Positions 6,997 to 16,487 of a DNA stretch of 39,388 bases are shown here, piece after piece (the stretch's first letter is position 1; the number at the start of each line of letters is the position of its first letter). The translations under genes and the position numbers were made by a program. The DNA comes from a gamma proteobacterium symbiont of Ctena orbiculata (lineage in GTDB: Bacteria; Pseudomonadota; Gammaproteobacteria; Chromatiales; Chromatiaceae), in NCBI GenBank assembly GCA_003058525.1, contig QBVD01000014.1:1-39388 (forward strand), given 5' to 3'. The notes beneath the pieces are model-generated. The model did not search any database, was not told the origin of the DNA, and saw nothing but the letters and a program-made list of their open reading frames with translations.

Positions 6997-7045
6997 TTCC
7001 TGCCGGCCCTCTTACTGAGAAATTGCCCAGGTCACGTCACTATTT

Positions 7046-7435
7046 CTATTTCTCCATGCACTGCTCGATGACGATTCGGTTATAGGCCGCAGCGTATTCC
7101 GATGCGCGTTGAATGAGTTTCAGGTGGGTGTCGCCAAACACGGTGTCGGTGGAGCCATCCAGATAGCGGATACCACAGATACTCTTGGCCTTGGAGATCA
7201 ATGCCGGTTCTATGCCGGGCAGAATGGTTGTACGGGAAGCCATGGCCATCAAGCGTTTGTCACCCTTGCCCAGTGCCTCAGCCGCACTTTTGTCCGGATT
7301 GGCGTCCTTTACCCACAACAGCGACTCAACCGCTTTTTTCTCTTCAGGTGAGAGTTGACTCATATCGATACCCTCCACCTCCTGGCAAGCGGTGAATACG
7401 AGTGCGAGAACTAGCAGCAATATGGTTGATTTCAC
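7046..7435 (-). CDS. Small predicted lipoprotein, function unknown
   Basis: This 129-residue protein has a type II signal peptide (STILLLVLALVFTAC), with a lipobox ending in Cys16, so the mature protein should be lipid-anchored and face the periplasm. The mature part is largely helical with a second cysteine in SICGIRYLDG and a third near the C terminus (IEQCMEK), which might form a disulfide. I do not recognise a family. The start is GTG at 7435, overlapping the rhombosortase stop as GTGA, with GAGGAG upstream, so the two genes are translated from one message. Coupling to a rhomboid-type protease may be functional or coincidental; the protein has no GlyGly-CTERM tail. Confidence 0.7.
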   Translation of the reverse strand: MKSTILLLVLALVFTACQEVEGIDMSQLSPEEKKAVESLLWVKDANPDKSAAEALGKGDKRLMAMASRTTILPGIEPALISKAKSICGIRYLDGSTDTVFGDTHLKLIQRASEYAAAYNRIVIEQCMEK

Positions 7436-8028
7436 CCGGTCTCCTCAGCTACGAGTTTTAACACGACAGGCTCCAGGCTCCATAGTATGACGCCGGTGAC
7501 CGCGCCGTAAAGATGGGCGTCGACGATTACGCTTCCCGCGGCCAACGATTCACTGCCCGGCAACGGGCCCTGCCACTGTTCCCAGATCAGCTTTATGACG
7601 ACAGAGACCAGGATCAGCAGCGAAACTGCGGGTTGCTCCCTCAGCTGACTCAATATACCCCAACACAATAGTCCATGCAGCATACCGGAAAGGCCTCTAT
7701 ACCAAGCGACTTCCGGGGAGAATAGCCAGAGCCCGGCGCTGGTACCCAGAATCAGCAGAAAAAGCAGGGTCAGGCAGCGTTGTGGCGGTTGTGTTTTCGG
7801 GAACAGGGCCAGGATGAGCCAGAAACCGGCCAGGTTCATGATCAGATGCCCCCAGCCAAGGTGGGTCAGGTGGGCGCTGAAAACACGCCACAACTCACCA
7901 TCGGCGATGTGGATACGATGGTACTGCAGCTTGATTGCGATGGTTTCCGGCAGTATGGCGATCAGCACACAGACAAGGCTGAAAATCACTGCACAGATAT
8001 GTCGCAAAAGGATGGGGCCAGCCTTCAC
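7432..8028 (-). CDS. rrtA: Rhombosortase-type rhomboid intramembrane protease
   Basis: This 198-residue protein is nearly all membrane helices. Rhomboid hallmarks are visible: HLGWGHLIMN (about residues 56-65), the catalytic serine in GLSGMLHG (Ser114), and the histidine of the dyad in VDAHLYGAVTG (His172). The short length and compact form match rhombosortase, which cleaves proteins bearing a C-terminal GlyGly-CTERM tail before surface delivery through the type II pathway. The start is GTG at 8028, six bases after the moeB stop, and the stop overlaps the lipoprotein start. No protein with a GlyGly-CTERM tail is encoded in this window, so substrates must lie elsewhere. A generic rhomboid is the alternative; the symbol is given at moderate confidence. 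Confidence 0.75.
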   Translation of the reverse strand: MKAGPILLRHICAVIFSLVCVLIAILPETIAIKLQYHRIHIADGELWRVFSAHLTHLGWGHLIMNLAGFWLILALFPKTQPPQRCLTLLFLLILGTSAGLWLFSPEVAWYRGLSGMLHGLLCWGILSQLREQPAVSLLILVSVVIKLIWEQWQGPLPGSESLAAGSVIVDAHLYGAVTGVILWSLEPVVLKLVAEETG

Positions 8029-8034
8029 CCCTGA

Positions 8035-8781
8035 TCAACCTGCCGTTCCGCAAACCGGGCAGGCGGGATCGGCGGTGAGGCGCAGGGTGCGCCACTCCAT
8101 CTCAAGGGCATCCAATAGCAGCAGCCTGCCAGACAACGTCTTGCCGGCCCCGGTCAGCTGCTTGATGGCTTCAATGGCCTGCAGGCTGCCGATCACGCCG
8201 ACCAGCGGGGCGAGCACACCGTTTGCGGAACAGGTCTCATCCATCTCTCCCTCATCCGGATAGAGGCAGTGGTAGCACGGCCCTCCCGGCTCGCCGGTGA
8301 AGACACTGATCTGGCCCTCCATGCGAATCGCGGCGCCGGATACCAGGGGTGTTCCCGTCTCGTAACAGGCCTTGTTGATGGTGAAACGGGTTGCGAAGTT
8401 GTCGGTGCCGTCGAGTACAAGGTCGGCCTTTTCTATCTGCTGCCTTAGGTCGGCTTCATCCAGTTGTTTGGGTATGGTCTCCACCCGGCATTCCGGATTC
8501 AGGGCCAACAGGGATTCACGGGCCGAATCCACCTTCAATTCACCGATGCGGGCGGTAGTATGCACGATTTGCCGTTGCAGATTGGTCAGATCGACCTGGT
8601 CGAAGTCTACCAGCACCAGGGTTCCCACACCCGCTGCGGCCAGATACATGGCGGCCGGGGAGCCGAGTCCGCCCAGGCCGACGATGAGTATCCGGGCATT
8701 GAGGAGTCTCTCCTGCCCTTCGATGCCGATTGAGGGAAGCATGATCTGTCGGCTGTAACGCAGCAATTGGTCATCGTTCAT
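8035..8781 (-). CDS. moeB: Molybdopterin-synthase adenylyltransferase MoeB (ThiF/HesA family)
   Basis: This 248-residue E1-like enzyme adenylates the C terminus of a ubiquitin-like sulfur carrier (MoaD) for molybdopterin synthesis. The nucleotide-binding loop VGLGGLGSP (about 34-42), the DLTNLQRQ segment, and DGTDNFATR (124-132) are all intact. Two zinc-binding pairs are present (Cys169/Cys172 and Cys241/Cys244), and the conserved Cys184 lies in DETCSANG. In several Pseudomonas-like genomes moeB follows hemA-prfA-prmC, as here. ThiF is the main alternative, since the families are hard to separate and some proteins serve both pathways; the neighbourhood favours MoeB. It is followed at six bases by the rhombosortase gene. 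Confidence 0.85.
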   Translation of the reverse strand: MNDDQLLRYSRQIMLPSIGIEGQERLLNARILIVGLGGLGSPAAMYLAAAGVGTLVLVDFDQVDLTNLQRQIVHTTARIGELKVDSARESLLALNPECRVETIPKQLDEADLRQQIEKADLVLDGTDNFATRFTINKACYETGTPLVSGAAIRMEGQISVFTGEPGGPCYHCLYPDEGEMDETCSANGVLAPLVGVIGSLQAIEAIKQLTGAGKTLSGRLLLLDALEMEWRTLRLTADPACPVCGTAG

Positions 8782-8871
8782 TGTGAATGGGTCCAGGCTC
8801 TAGTGTGGCAGCTGAATAGTTACAGGGATATAGACCATCTGTCGAGTCCGAAAGTATAAAATCCGGATCGG

Positions 8872-9282
8872 TCAGAGGTATTTACGCCAATGTTCCGGGC
8901 GCTGATCCCGTAGTTTATGATTCATGCGTTGATACCGGTCGGCGAAGATCATGCGGGTGCATTTGGAGTCGCTTCGGTTGCAACCCAGATTGACCCGTTC
9001 GGTCTCTTCCGTGTAGTGATAGAGGGCGCGTTTGAGTCGATAGAGCAGGCGGTTGTCGATATGCAGACCCATTGTCGTCAACCCTGTCTCTATCTGCTCC
9101 AGGGAGACCTCTATTAGCTGATAGCTGACATGTAGATGGGTTGCGGAGTAGGGAGTGGCGTTCAGAATACCCTCCACATCCGCAAGCAGCAAAGCCGCAG
9201 TCGCAGCCTGATTGGGGTCCGGGTGGAGTTCGGCAAAGTGAATGTCCCGGTTTTTCACTAAGTCGTGAGGGTTGTCACCCAT
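8872..9282 (-). CDS. Hypothetical protein, possibly HMA-like ferredoxin fold
   Basis: This 136-residue protein lies between prmC and moeB. The frame can be extended to a TTG at 9291, but the ATG at 9282, nine bases after AGGA, is the better start. The middle section (ADVEGILNATPY, then THLHVSYQLIEVSLEQIETGLTTMG) has the strand-helix-strand rhythm of heavy-metal-associated-like domains (a strand with VEGI, then H-V-S-Y, then a helix ending in a glycine), but lacks the metal-binding CxxC. The C terminus (DRYQRMNHKLRDQRPEHWRKYL) is strongly basic and aromatic. I do not recognise a named family; the fold suggestion is inference only. Confidence 0.65.
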   Translation of the reverse strand: MGDNPHDLVKNRDIHFAELHPDPNQAATAALLLADVEGILNATPYSATHLHVSYQLIEVSLEQIETGLTTMGLHIDNRLLYRLKRALYHYTEETERVNLGCNRSDSKCTRMIFADRYQRMNHKLRDQRPEHWRKYL

Positions 9283-9468
9283 ACATGGCAATCCTAACTA
9301 ATGCGCTGAAATAATCAAGCAGGCGGACTGGACGCCGCCATACCTCAAAGCGTCTCGTCCCCGCTCTACGCCTAGTTACGAAAGAGATTTACATACCAGC
9401 GCTCATCGTCGCAGATCCATGCCAATCATTTGATCAGAGGGTACGGTTTGGCTCGCCGCGCCGTTTAT

Positions 9469-10386
9469 CTAATCATTTTGATCTTGACCAATGAGATGGC
9501 TGAGGGTCAGGTACCAGTTGTGTCCGTCCTTCTCGATACCTAATAGCTGAGCTTCAGTGACTCGAGGGTGTCCGGAAAGGTCCGGATGGGTCGCTATGTG
9601 GGTGAAACCTGCGGATTGCAGCAGGTTTTGCACCGCATCCGCCTGTTGATAGCCATGCTCCAACAGGAGCCAGCCATTTGGTTTCAGATAGCCGGCGCTG
9701 ACCTGGCGAATGATGGTTCTGATGGCATTCAAACCATCACTACCCGAGACCAAAGCCTGCTCCGGTTCCCGTGGCAAACCCCCCTGGTGGAGATGCTGAT
9801 CACCGGCCTCGATGTAGGGGGGATTGCTTACGATCAGGTCATAGGTTTCATCTGCCGGCAGTGCCTCGCACCAGTTGCCATGGAGGAAGGTGATCCGGTC
9901 AATCCCTAGCCGTTGGCTGTTCTCTCTGGCTTGCGCAAGCGCCTCGGCTGAAATATCGGTGGCAACCATCCCCGCATCCGGCAGTTCGCGTGCCAGCGCC
10001 AGGGCAATGGCGCCGCTACCGGTGCCTAGGTCAACAATCCTTGGCCGGGATATATGCTGGAGGTGATGGAGTGAGCGCTCCACCAGCAACTCCGTTTCGG
10101 GGCGGGGTATGAGGGTGTCGGGATTGACCTCCAGCGACAGGGACCAGAACTCCCGCGTTCCCGTAATGTAGGCGATCGGTTCATGAGACAGCCGCCGTTC
10201 CACCAGCTTCGTGTATTGTTGATACTGATCGGAGGGGAGTTCCAATTCCGGCCAGGCATACAGATAGCTGCGCGGTTTATCGAGGATGTGGCATAACAGC
10301 AGGGCTGCCTCCAGCTCGGGATTTGTATCCGGAAGTGTGCTGAGGGCCTGTTGTGCCGTTTGCAGAGCCTGCTGCAGGGTGGTCAT
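9469..10386 (-). CDS. prmC: Release-factor glutamine methyltransferase PrmC
   Basis: This 305-residue protein methylates the glutamine of the GGQ motif in peptide release factors, using S-adenosylmethionine. It has the N-terminal helical domain, the SAM-binding motif DLGTGSGAIALALA (about 119-132) and the catalytic NPPY (188-191). It is about 25 residues longer than the E. coli protein because of a C-terminal tail (GHNWYLTLSHLIGQ) of unknown meaning. The ATG at 10386 lies 17 bases after prfA, its substrate's gene, within the hemA-prfA-prmC operon. This pairing of enzyme and substrate is widely conserved. Confidence 0.95.
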   Translation of the reverse strand: MTTLQQALQTAQQALSTLPDTNPELEAALLLCHILDKPRSYLYAWPELELPSDQYQQYTKLVERRLSHEPIAYITGTREFWSLSLEVNPDTLIPRPETELLVERSLHHLQHISRPRIVDLGTGSGAIALALARELPDAGMVATDISAEALAQARENSQRLGIDRITFLHGNWCEALPADETYDLIVSNPPYIEAGDQHLHQGGLPREPEQALVSGSDGLNAIRTIIRQVSAGYLKPNGWLLLEHGYQQADAVQNLLQSAGFTHIATHPDLSGHPRVTEAQLLGIEKDGHNWYLTLSHLIGQDQND

Positions 10387-10403
10387 GGCGTGTCCCGGCC
10401 GTT

Positions 10404-11483
10404 TCAGGCTTCGCCCATGGCGGCCAGGGCCTCCACCTGCTGTTCGCGCAGCAGGGGTTCTATGACCTGGTCCAGGGATCCGGTCATCACCTCATCCAGC
10501 TTGTAGAGGGTCAGATTGATACGGTGGTCTGTGAGTCGGTTCTGAGGAAAGTTGTAGGTACGGATGCGTTCCGAGCGGTCGCCGCTGCCGACCTGTAGTT
10601 TACGTGAGCTGGCCTGCTCGTTGACGATCTTTTCCTGGGCCTGGGAGAGCAGCTTCGCCTGTAATAGTGACATGGCCCTGGCCTTGTTCTTGTGCTGGGA
10701 GCGTTCGTCCTGACACTCCACCACGATGCCGCTGGGCAGGTGGGTCAGGCGTACCGCAGAGTCGGTCTTGTTGACATGCTGTCCGCCGGCGCCGGAGGCG
10801 CGAAAGGTGTCGATGCGCAGGTCGCTGCTGTTGATATCCACATCGTCAACCTCCTCCGCCTCGGGCAGGATCGCCACGGTACAGGCGGAGGTGTGAATGC
10901 GTCCCTGGGATTCCGTCTCCGGAACCCGCTGCACGCGATGGGTCCCCGATTCGAACTTCAGGCGGGAGTAGACGGCATTGCCGCTGATACGGCATACCAC
11001 CTCCTTGTAGCCGCCATGTTCGCCCGGGCTCTCACTGATGGTTTCGGTCTGCCACTGCTGGGTCTCCGCATAGCGCAGATACATGCGGTAGAGGTCGCTG
11101 GCAAACAGCGCCGCCTCGGCGCCGCCGGTACCGGCACGGACCTCGAGAAAAACATTGCGCTGATCGTTCGGATCGGCAGGTATCAGAAGCAGTTGCAGTT
11201 CCGGCTCCAGGCGTTCCTTGGTCTCCTGTGCCGCGGCCAGCTCCTCCTTGGCGAGCGGCGCCATTTCAGGGTCGTCCATCATCTCCTGGGCGGCCGCTAC
11301 ATCCCCTTCCGCATCCACGTAGCCCTTATAGGCCTCAACCACCGGCTCCAATTGGGCATACTCCCGCCCCAGATCGCGAAACTGATTCTGATCGCTCTGG
11401 ATTTCCGGATCGGCGAGGAGTGCGGTGATCTCTTCGAAGCGCTCTGCGATCCGGTCCAACTTGCCGCGCAGTGAAGGCTTCAT
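10404..11483 (-). CDS. prfA: Peptide chain release factor 1
   Basis: This 359-residue protein is RF1, which reads UAA and UAG stop codons and triggers peptide release. The tripeptide anticodon PxT appears as PET (188-190) and the catalytic GGQ as [10 protein letters not shown] (GGQ at 233-235). The length is normal. The ATG at 11483-11481 overlaps the hemA stop (ATGA), so translation is coupled. All RF1 regions are intact with no frameshift, and the order hemA-prfA-prmC is the usual gammaproteobacterial one. Confidence 0.97.
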   Translation of the reverse strand: MKPSLRGKLDRIAERFEEITALLADPEIQSDQNQFRDLGREYAQLEPVVEAYKGYVDAEGDVAAAQEMMDDPEMAPLAKEELAAAQETKERLEPELQLLLIPADPNDQRNVFLEVRAGTGGAEAALFASDLYRMYLRYAETQQWQTETISESPGEHGGYKEVVCRISGNAVYSRLKFESGTHRVQRVPETESQGRIHTSACTVAILPEAEEVDDVDINSSDLRIDTFRASGAGGQHVNKTDSAVRLTHLPSGIVVECQDERSQHKNKARAMSLLQAKLLSQAQEKIVNEQASSRKLQVGSGDRSERIRTYNFPQNRLTDHRINLTLYKLDEVMTGSLDQVIEPLLREQQVEALAAMGEA

Positions 11484-12748
11484 GATTTGTTTTCTGATTT
11501 ATTGAGCTGAAAAAGCGTATTCGCCGCTTCGAGCAACTCCACCTGTCCATTGAATCCGGCCTGACGCATCTGGGCGCTGGGGTTGTGCAATAATTTGTTG
11601 GTGAGGGTATGCGCCATGAATTGCATCGCCTCCTCGGGAGACTTGCCCTTGGCAAGCTGCTGCAGGGCCTTCTGCATCACTTCATCCCGCAACCGTTCGG
11701 CATAGCTGCGATAATCCTGTATCAAGCCCACTGCATCCAGAGAGCGCAGCCACCCCATATATTCCCCAACATAGTGATCGATGATCTCTTCCGCCTGTTC
11801 GGCTGCTTCCTCCCTGGAACGCATGTTCTCCTGGATCACCTCATCCAGATCATCCACCGTGTAGAGATAGATATCGCTCAGATCCGCCACTTCCGGCTCG
11901 ATATCCCGAGGCACGGCGATATCGACCATGAAGATCGGGCTGTGCCTGCGCTCCTTGAGGGCGCTTTCGACACTGCCCTTTCCCAGTACCGGCAGGGGAC
12001 TGGCGGTGGAGGAGATCACGATATCCGCCTCGGCCAGGTGTCTGCTCAATTCGGTCAGGGCAATGGCATAGCCGTCGAACTGTGCCGCCAGGTTGTGTGC
12101 CCTCTCCACGGTGCGGTTGGCGACGATGATCCGCCCGATTCCGTGCTGATTGAGATGACGGGCAGCCAGTTCGATGGTCTCGCCCGCACCGATCAGCAGG
12201 GCTGTCTGCTTCGACAGATCGCTGAATATCTGCTTGGCCAGGCTGACCGCTGCAAACGCTACCGATACCGGGCTGTTGCCGATCGCGGTATCGGTACGGA
12301 TCTGTTTCGCGGCGGAGAAGGCATGCTGGAAGAGTTTGAACAACATTTTCCCGGTGGTTCCGGCATCGGTGGCGGTCTGGAAGGCGGCTTTGACCTGTCC
12401 CAGGATCTGCGGTTCGCCCAGTATCAGTGAATCCAGGCCACAGGATACCCGCAGCAGGTGTTTGACGGCATCCAGCCCGAAATGGCTGTAGAGATAAGGG
12501 GAGACACGATCCTCACCGATGCCGTGAAAGCGGCTGATCCAATCAGCCAAAGGCTCATGGTCCTTTTGATTGATGGAGCAGTAGACCTCGGTGCGATTGC
12601 AGGTGGAGAGTATGACTGTCTCCTCGACTGCCGGATTTTCCTGCAGGCTGCGCAAGGCGCCGACGATGATATCGGGCCCAAAGGTGACCTTCTCGCGGAT
12701 GTCCACGGGGGCGGTTTTGTGGTTGAGTCCTAGTGCGATTATCGACAT
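11480..12748 (-). CDS. hemA: Glutamyl-tRNA reductase
   Basis: This 422-residue protein reduces glutamyl-tRNA to glutamate-1-semialdehyde, the first committed step of tetrapyrrole synthesis. The N terminus [20 protein letters not shown] is the family start, and the catalytic cysteine lies in [10 protein letters not shown]. The NADPH-binding segment ([16 protein letters not shown]) and the C-terminal dimerisation helix region follow. The frame reaches a TTG at 12775, but the ATG at 12748 matches the conserved N terminus. It has a plausible promoter at 12788-12816 and a short leader. It is the first gene of an operon with prfA and prmC. Confidence 0.96.
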   Translation of the reverse strand: MSIIALGLNHKTAPVDIREKVTFGPDIIVGALRSLQENPAVEETVILSTCNRTEVYCSINQKDHEPLADWISRFHGIGEDRVSPYLYSHFGLDAVKHLLRVSCGLDSLILGEPQILGQVKAAFQTATDAGTTGKMLFKLFQHAFSAAKQIRTDTAIGNSPVSVAFAAVSLAKQIFSDLSKQTALLIGAGETIELAARHLNQHGIGRIIVANRTVERAHNLAAQFDGYAIALTELSRHLAEADIVISSTASPLPVLGKGSVESALKERRHSPIFMVDIAVPRDIEPEVADLSDIYLYTVDDLDEVIQENMRSREEAAEQAEEIIDHYVGEYMGWLRSLDAVGLIQDYRSYAERLRDEVMQKALQQLAKGKSPEEAMQFMAHTLTNKLLHNPSAQMRQAGFNGQVELLEAANTLFQLNKSENKS

Positions 12749-13095
12749 CCGATACCGGGGGTAGTTTCTAAACAAAAAGGAAATTTTGTTATATCAAGGA
12801 GTTGAATTCAAGTTAAAATCAATTCTCCCGTTCTCTGCAGTCTCAGAATTGCGCTCTTTTGAACAGTTCGGAATTAAGCAGATCTTAATCTTTGACGTCC
12901 ATGATTGACAGGTACTAAATGATCGGAGATTACAACTGAGGATGACAAATAAGGTTAACCCCGATTGCTAAATGACCGGGTTCTCTGTTATTAATGTGGC
13001 ATCAAAACAATAATACGCTGAATAAGAAATACCTAATTCAATAATATTTAGGGCGGATCTATCCCACAAGAACCGTCCATTACAGGAGGATCACT
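12749..13095. other. Divergent intergenic region between hemA and the LolA-like gene
   Basis: This 347-base AT-rich region has no gene. It contains the predicted hemA promoter and a strong ribosome binding site (AGGAGG at 13084-13089) for the plus-strand gene at 13096. I could not identify a convincing plus-strand promoter; TGGCAT near 12998 lacks the second element of a sigma-54 site. Confidence 0.5.
12788..12816 (-). promoter_or_regulatory. Predicted sigma-70 promoter of hemA
   Basis: On the minus strand TTAACT (12816-12811) and TATAAC (12793-12788) are separated by 17 bases. The -10 box matches 5/6 and the -35 box 4/6. Transcription would start near 12781, leaving a leader of about 33 bases before the hemA ATG. 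Confidence 0.5.
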
Positions 13096-14073
13096 ATGCA
13101 GGTGCAAAAGTTCGTATCCGCGGCAATCACCGGCGGTTTACTATTTTCCAGCAGTGCCATAGCGGGGGTGGCTAAAGATCTGCCGTTGCCCAGTGGCACG
13201 CCGGACGCCGACACGATTGCGGATCAGGTCTATTTCGTCAACCATTTCTATGCCCTGAAGAATTTCGGTATCACCAACAACAACAAGGATCCGAAACGGA
13301 GTAACCGGGCGATTCCCGGCAAGATCACGGTCATCGTCAATAAATCGGCCGGCAGCAAGCCGACCACCATCACCGTAGAGCGCTATCTGAATAACGAATA
13401 CGGCGATGGCTCCACCAACGCGCAGGACATCGCTATCTTTCGCTCCGGTAAGCTGAAAGGCACCGGCATGCTGATCACTGACTATGTCGATGACAGCAAG
13501 AGCCAGTCCTACTCTATCTGGTTGCCGGCGCTTCGCAAGATACGCCGTTTTGCGGAACCGGCCCACGACGATGCCTGGGGCGGCACCGACTTCACTTTCG
13601 GTGACGTGACCCTGCGCAAGCCCAAGGACGAGACCCATGAGCTGTTGGGTACTGAAACCTTCAATGATTGTCTTGGCGCCATCGATAAGGCGGAATCGAA
13701 GAACAAGTATCTGCCCAACCCGCCAGATGCGGCCTGTGACCACAAGGGTAAAGAGGTCTACAAGCTGAAGAGTACCACCAAGCGCGAGAACTGGTGGTAC
13801 GACCATCGTGTGAGCTATGTCGATGCCAAGACCTTCGCCGACTATCGAACCGAATATTTCAAAGGGGATGAGAAGGTTAAAGTAATCGATCGTGACTGGA
13901 GATCTCTGGATACGGATGATCCACGTGCCCAATTCTGGGGTTACTGGTACGGTAAGACCTTTTCAACAGGTCATGAAACCTGGGCAGTGATCCCCAAGGA
14001 GATCGTACAGTATGACCAGGGATGGCAGTCCGATTTTTGGTCAGAGAAGACCTTGAGAAAAATAAAACGCTAA
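13096..14073 (+). CDS. LolA-like outer-membrane lipoprotein-sorting family protein (PF17131-type), periplasmic
   Basis: This 325-residue protein has a cleavable signal peptide (hydrophobic core about 9-22, ending SSAIAG). The central section, with SQSYSIWLPALRKIRRFAEP and DDAWGGTDFTFGDV, is the characteristic core of the LolA-like family found with RND and ABC exporters, which are thought to carry lipids or lipoproteins across the periplasm. Two cysteines (FNDCLGA, DAACDHKG) may form a disulfide. AGGAGG lies seven bases before the ATG, so the start is secure. It heads a three-gene plus-strand cluster with a DUF1302 outer-membrane protein and an MMPL transporter, ended by a terminator at 19416. 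Periplasmic carrier is inferred, and the cargo is unknown. Confidence 0.8.
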   Translation: MQVQKFVSAAITGGLLFSSSAIAGVAKDLPLPSGTPDADTIADQVYFVNHFYALKNFGITNNNKDPKRSNRAIPGKITVIVNKSAGSKPTTITVERYLNNEYGDGSTNAQDIAIFRSGKLKGTGMLITDYVDDSKSQSYSIWLPALRKIRRFAEPAHDDAWGGTDFTFGDVTLRKPKDETHELLGTETFNDCLGAIDKAESKNKYLPNPPDAACDHKGKEVYKLKSTTKRENWWYDHRVSYVDAKTFADYRTEYFKGDEKVKVIDRDWRSLDTDDPRAQFWGYWYGKTFSTGHETWAVIPKEIVQYDQGWQSDFWSEKTLRKIKR

Positions 14074-14082
14074 ACATAAAAC

Positions 14083-14109
14083 GGGTGTGCCCGCTGTGCG
14101 GGCGCACCC
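14083..14109 (+). other. Intercistronic hairpin after the LolA-like gene
   Basis: GGGTGTGCCCGC (14083-14094), a TGT loop and GCGGGCGCACCC (14098-14109) form a 12-bp stem with one G-T pair. No T run follows, so it is unlikely to be a simple terminator. It may protect the upstream message or set the expression ratio between genes. Confidence 0.6.
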
Positions 14110-14215
14110 AACAAAAACCGGCTTGCCTGGAATTGGCGGCCATACACATCATCGAATCCGGCAAAGAGTGACAATGAGGGCTGCCGGCTATCGTTGAACC
14201 CGGGAGGAACCATTC

Positions 14216-16444
14216 ATGTTCAAACGCTGTAAGATGCATCAATCGATCCTGCTTGCCTTGATTTTACCCAGTGTCGCCATGGCTGAAGTCGAGATTACTG
14301 GTTATCTGAAAAACGAAACATCCGTCTTTACACGCGATGGCCAGGTGACCGGCGAGGCGGATACGATGGTCGATGAGAGAGGCCATGAGAAGGGGGATTT
14401 ACTGAAATTCGAAAACTCCGCCCGAGTTTTCATGAATGGTTACCTGGGTGAAGAGAGTTCCTGGCATGCCGATCTGAATTTTATCTATGACTCAGAAGGG
14501 GTCAATGACACCTACAAGGGTCATGAGCTTTATTCCCAGCACGATTACGTAAGAGAGCTCTATGTGGATACTTCCCTGTTTGGCTGGGATCTGCGCTTGG
14601 GCAAACAGCAGGTCGTTTGGGGTACGGCCGACGGCATCAAGCTGCTGGATATCATCAATCCCACCGATTTCCGCGAACTGAATCAGAATGCCATGGAGGA
14701 CTCGCGGATTCCGATCTGGATGATCAATGCGGAGCGCAATATCGGCGATAACAGCAATATACAGCTTATTGTCTCGCAAGTGGAAGAGAACAAGATCCCC
14801 GGTCTCAATCCCGATGGCGATGCCGGTCATCCCTTCCTGATGAAGGGGGTCGAGACGATCAGCGGACAGGTGAACGGCTTTTTCAATGTCGCACCAGCGC
14901 TAAGTAATGTGGCGGCCACGTTCAATGGTGCCGCGATGGGCGGTGGCTTTACCGGCGGCATGATGCTACCCGTGGGTTTGAATCTGTTCGCCGGCCTGAC
15001 CGTAGACGGATTTGCCGGTAACTTCTGGGATGCGGTAACCACACCGGGATTGTTGAATCCGACGGTGCCCACCGACCCGGTAGCTGCACCCGGTTGGTTC
15101 CTGTTGAACGCCTTTACCCAGTTCGGCTTCACTGGTCAGCCCGGTTTTCCCGCAGGTCTCAACGATCCTAATGGTAACTTCGGCACCACCAACCTGATGC
15201 CGATTACCGCTTTCAACGCCCCGCCGACGCCGGCTGATGTAACCTGGCAGCCGGGGGAGGCAAGCTCAGCCTTCGAATTCATGTCGAATGCGACCTTCGC
15301 CACATTCAACACCTTCACCAGCTTCAGTCCGACGGCGCCGACCGGCCTGACCGGCACCACCAGCGAATGGGTGCGCGACTATCCGGATGACAGCGACGTG
15401 AATGCCGGTTTCCGTTTTCGCAACTCTACCGACGGCGGCCTCAACTGGTCCTTCAACTACTTCCACCACTATGGCGCCAATCCGGATCTCGATCTCAGCT
15501 GGCGAAATGCTGCCGGGGATGAGTTGACTGTGCAACGTGCTCCGACCCTGTTTTTCGATACCAACGGTACGCCTGGACCACAGCAGAACGATACCTTCAT
15601 CCCCGATGTGGCGACCAGTTTGACTCGTGACGAAGCCAGGGCAAACTGGGACATGGGCAATGCCACCACGATTCTGGTCCACGATGGAACCGGTTCCACC
15701 TACTATGGTGCGTTGGATCCAAGCGCCGTGTTGCCGGCATTGGCTGACGGCAGTCCATTCAATGAGCCGCCGGCGATGGGTGCGGGTGCACCGATCTTGC
15801 GCTTCACCGAGACACTGCATCGGGTCAACAGCGTGGGCGCCTCCTTCGACTATGCCCTCGATATGGGCGATATCCCGCTGGTGCTCAGAGGCGAGTTCCT
15901 CTATGACGAGGGAGACAAGCAGCCGGTTATCGATAAGTTTCTGCTTTCGATCGGCGATCTGTCCAATGCACTGAAAATGGAGGATGCCGACTACTTCAAG
16001 TATGTTCTGGGGGCGGATATCACAGTGGCCACCAATCTGCTTGTCAGCGGTCAGTTTATCCAGTTCCGCAATCTCGATTTTGTGGATGAGAAAGACACCT
16101 GTATGACCCAGACCGGCGTGATGGTGGATTGCAGCCGCTATACCGCGGATTTCCCCACCATGAGTCTCAGCAATGGCCTGATGAAAGGGTATGAGGACAA
16201 GGAGTTCTACTCGCTCTTTTTCTCCAAGCCCTTCGGTGATTCCCAGGAACACCGCTGGAACAATATCTTTATCTACGAAGAGGGTGGCGGCAAATGGAAC
16301 CGTCTCGATGTCGAGTACACCTTTACCGACACCATTCTCGGCTCAGTGGAGTGGAACAATTACTGGGGTGATGAAAACACCACCTTCGGTCAGTTCGAGA
16401 ATAGCTCCAACTTCCAGGTCGGTCTGAAGTGGATATTCGAATAA
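14216..16444 (+). CDS. DUF1302 family outer-membrane protein
   Basis: This 742-residue protein has a signal peptide (LLALILPSVAMA, then EVEIT) and alternating strands rich in aromatic and polar residues throughout. It ends in Phe-Glu, with strands such as NFQVGLKWIFE that are typical of a beta barrel C terminus. The early section (LYVDTSLFGWDLRLGKQQVV, then WGTADGIKLLDIINPTD) is the DUF1302 signature. The family is often linked to uptake or export of hydrophobic compounds beside RND-type transporters. A glycine- and proline-rich insertion at about 220-400 is unusual and could be surface-exposed. GGAGG (14202-14206) precedes the ATG. It is probably the outer-membrane part of the system formed with the LolA-like protein and the MMPL transporter. 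Confidence 0.8.
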   Translation: MFKRCKMHQSILLALILPSVAMAEVEITGYLKNETSVFTRDGQVTGEADTMVDERGHEKGDLLKFENSARVFMNGYLGEESSWHADLNFIYDSEGVNDTYKGHELYSQHDYVRELYVDTSLFGWDLRLGKQQVVWGTADGIKLLDIINPTDFRELNQNAMEDSRIPIWMINAERNIGDNSNIQLIVSQVEENKIPGLNPDGDAGHPFLMKGVETISGQVNGFFNVAPALSNVAATFNGAAMGGGFTGGMMLPVGLNLFAGLTVDGFAGNFWDAVTTPGLLNPTVPTDPVAAPGWFLLNAFTQFGFTGQPGFPAGLNDPNGNFGTTNLMPITAFNAPPTPADVTWQPGEASSAFEFMSNATFATFNTFTSFSPTAPTGLTGTTSEWVRDYPDDSDVNAGFRFRNSTDGGLNWSFNYFHHYGANPDLDLSWRNAAGDELTVQRAPTLFFDTNGTPGPQQNDTFIPDVATSLTRDEARANWDMGNATTILVHDGTGSTYYGALDPSAVLPALADGSPFNEPPAMGAGAPILRFTETLHRVNSVGASFDYALDMGDIPLVLRGEFLYDEGDKQPVIDKFLLSIGDLSNALKMEDADYFKYVLGADITVATNLLVSGQFIQFRNLDFVDEKDTCMTQTGVMVDCSRYTADFPTMSLSNGLMKGYEDKEFYSLFFSKPFGDSQEHRWNNIFIYEEGGGKWNRLDVEYTFTDTILGSVEWNNYWGDENTTFGQFENSSNFQVGLKWIFE

Positions 16445-16487
16445 CGCCAAAAACCACCGACCAACGTCGAGCATCTTAACCAAGAGA

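Noticed and set aside
10692-12430. Long plus-strand frames opposite prfA and hemA
   Set aside because: They are antisense to strongly conserved genes with intact motifs; the composition only mirrors the codon use of the real genes.
12998-13012. Sigma-54 promoter before the LolA-like gene
   Set aside because: TGGCAT is present but the TTGC element at the required spacing is absent.
15266-16252. 328-codon minus-strand frame opposite the DUF1302 gene
   Set aside because: It is a shadow of a gene with signal peptide, ribosome binding site and beta-barrel pattern on the plus strand.
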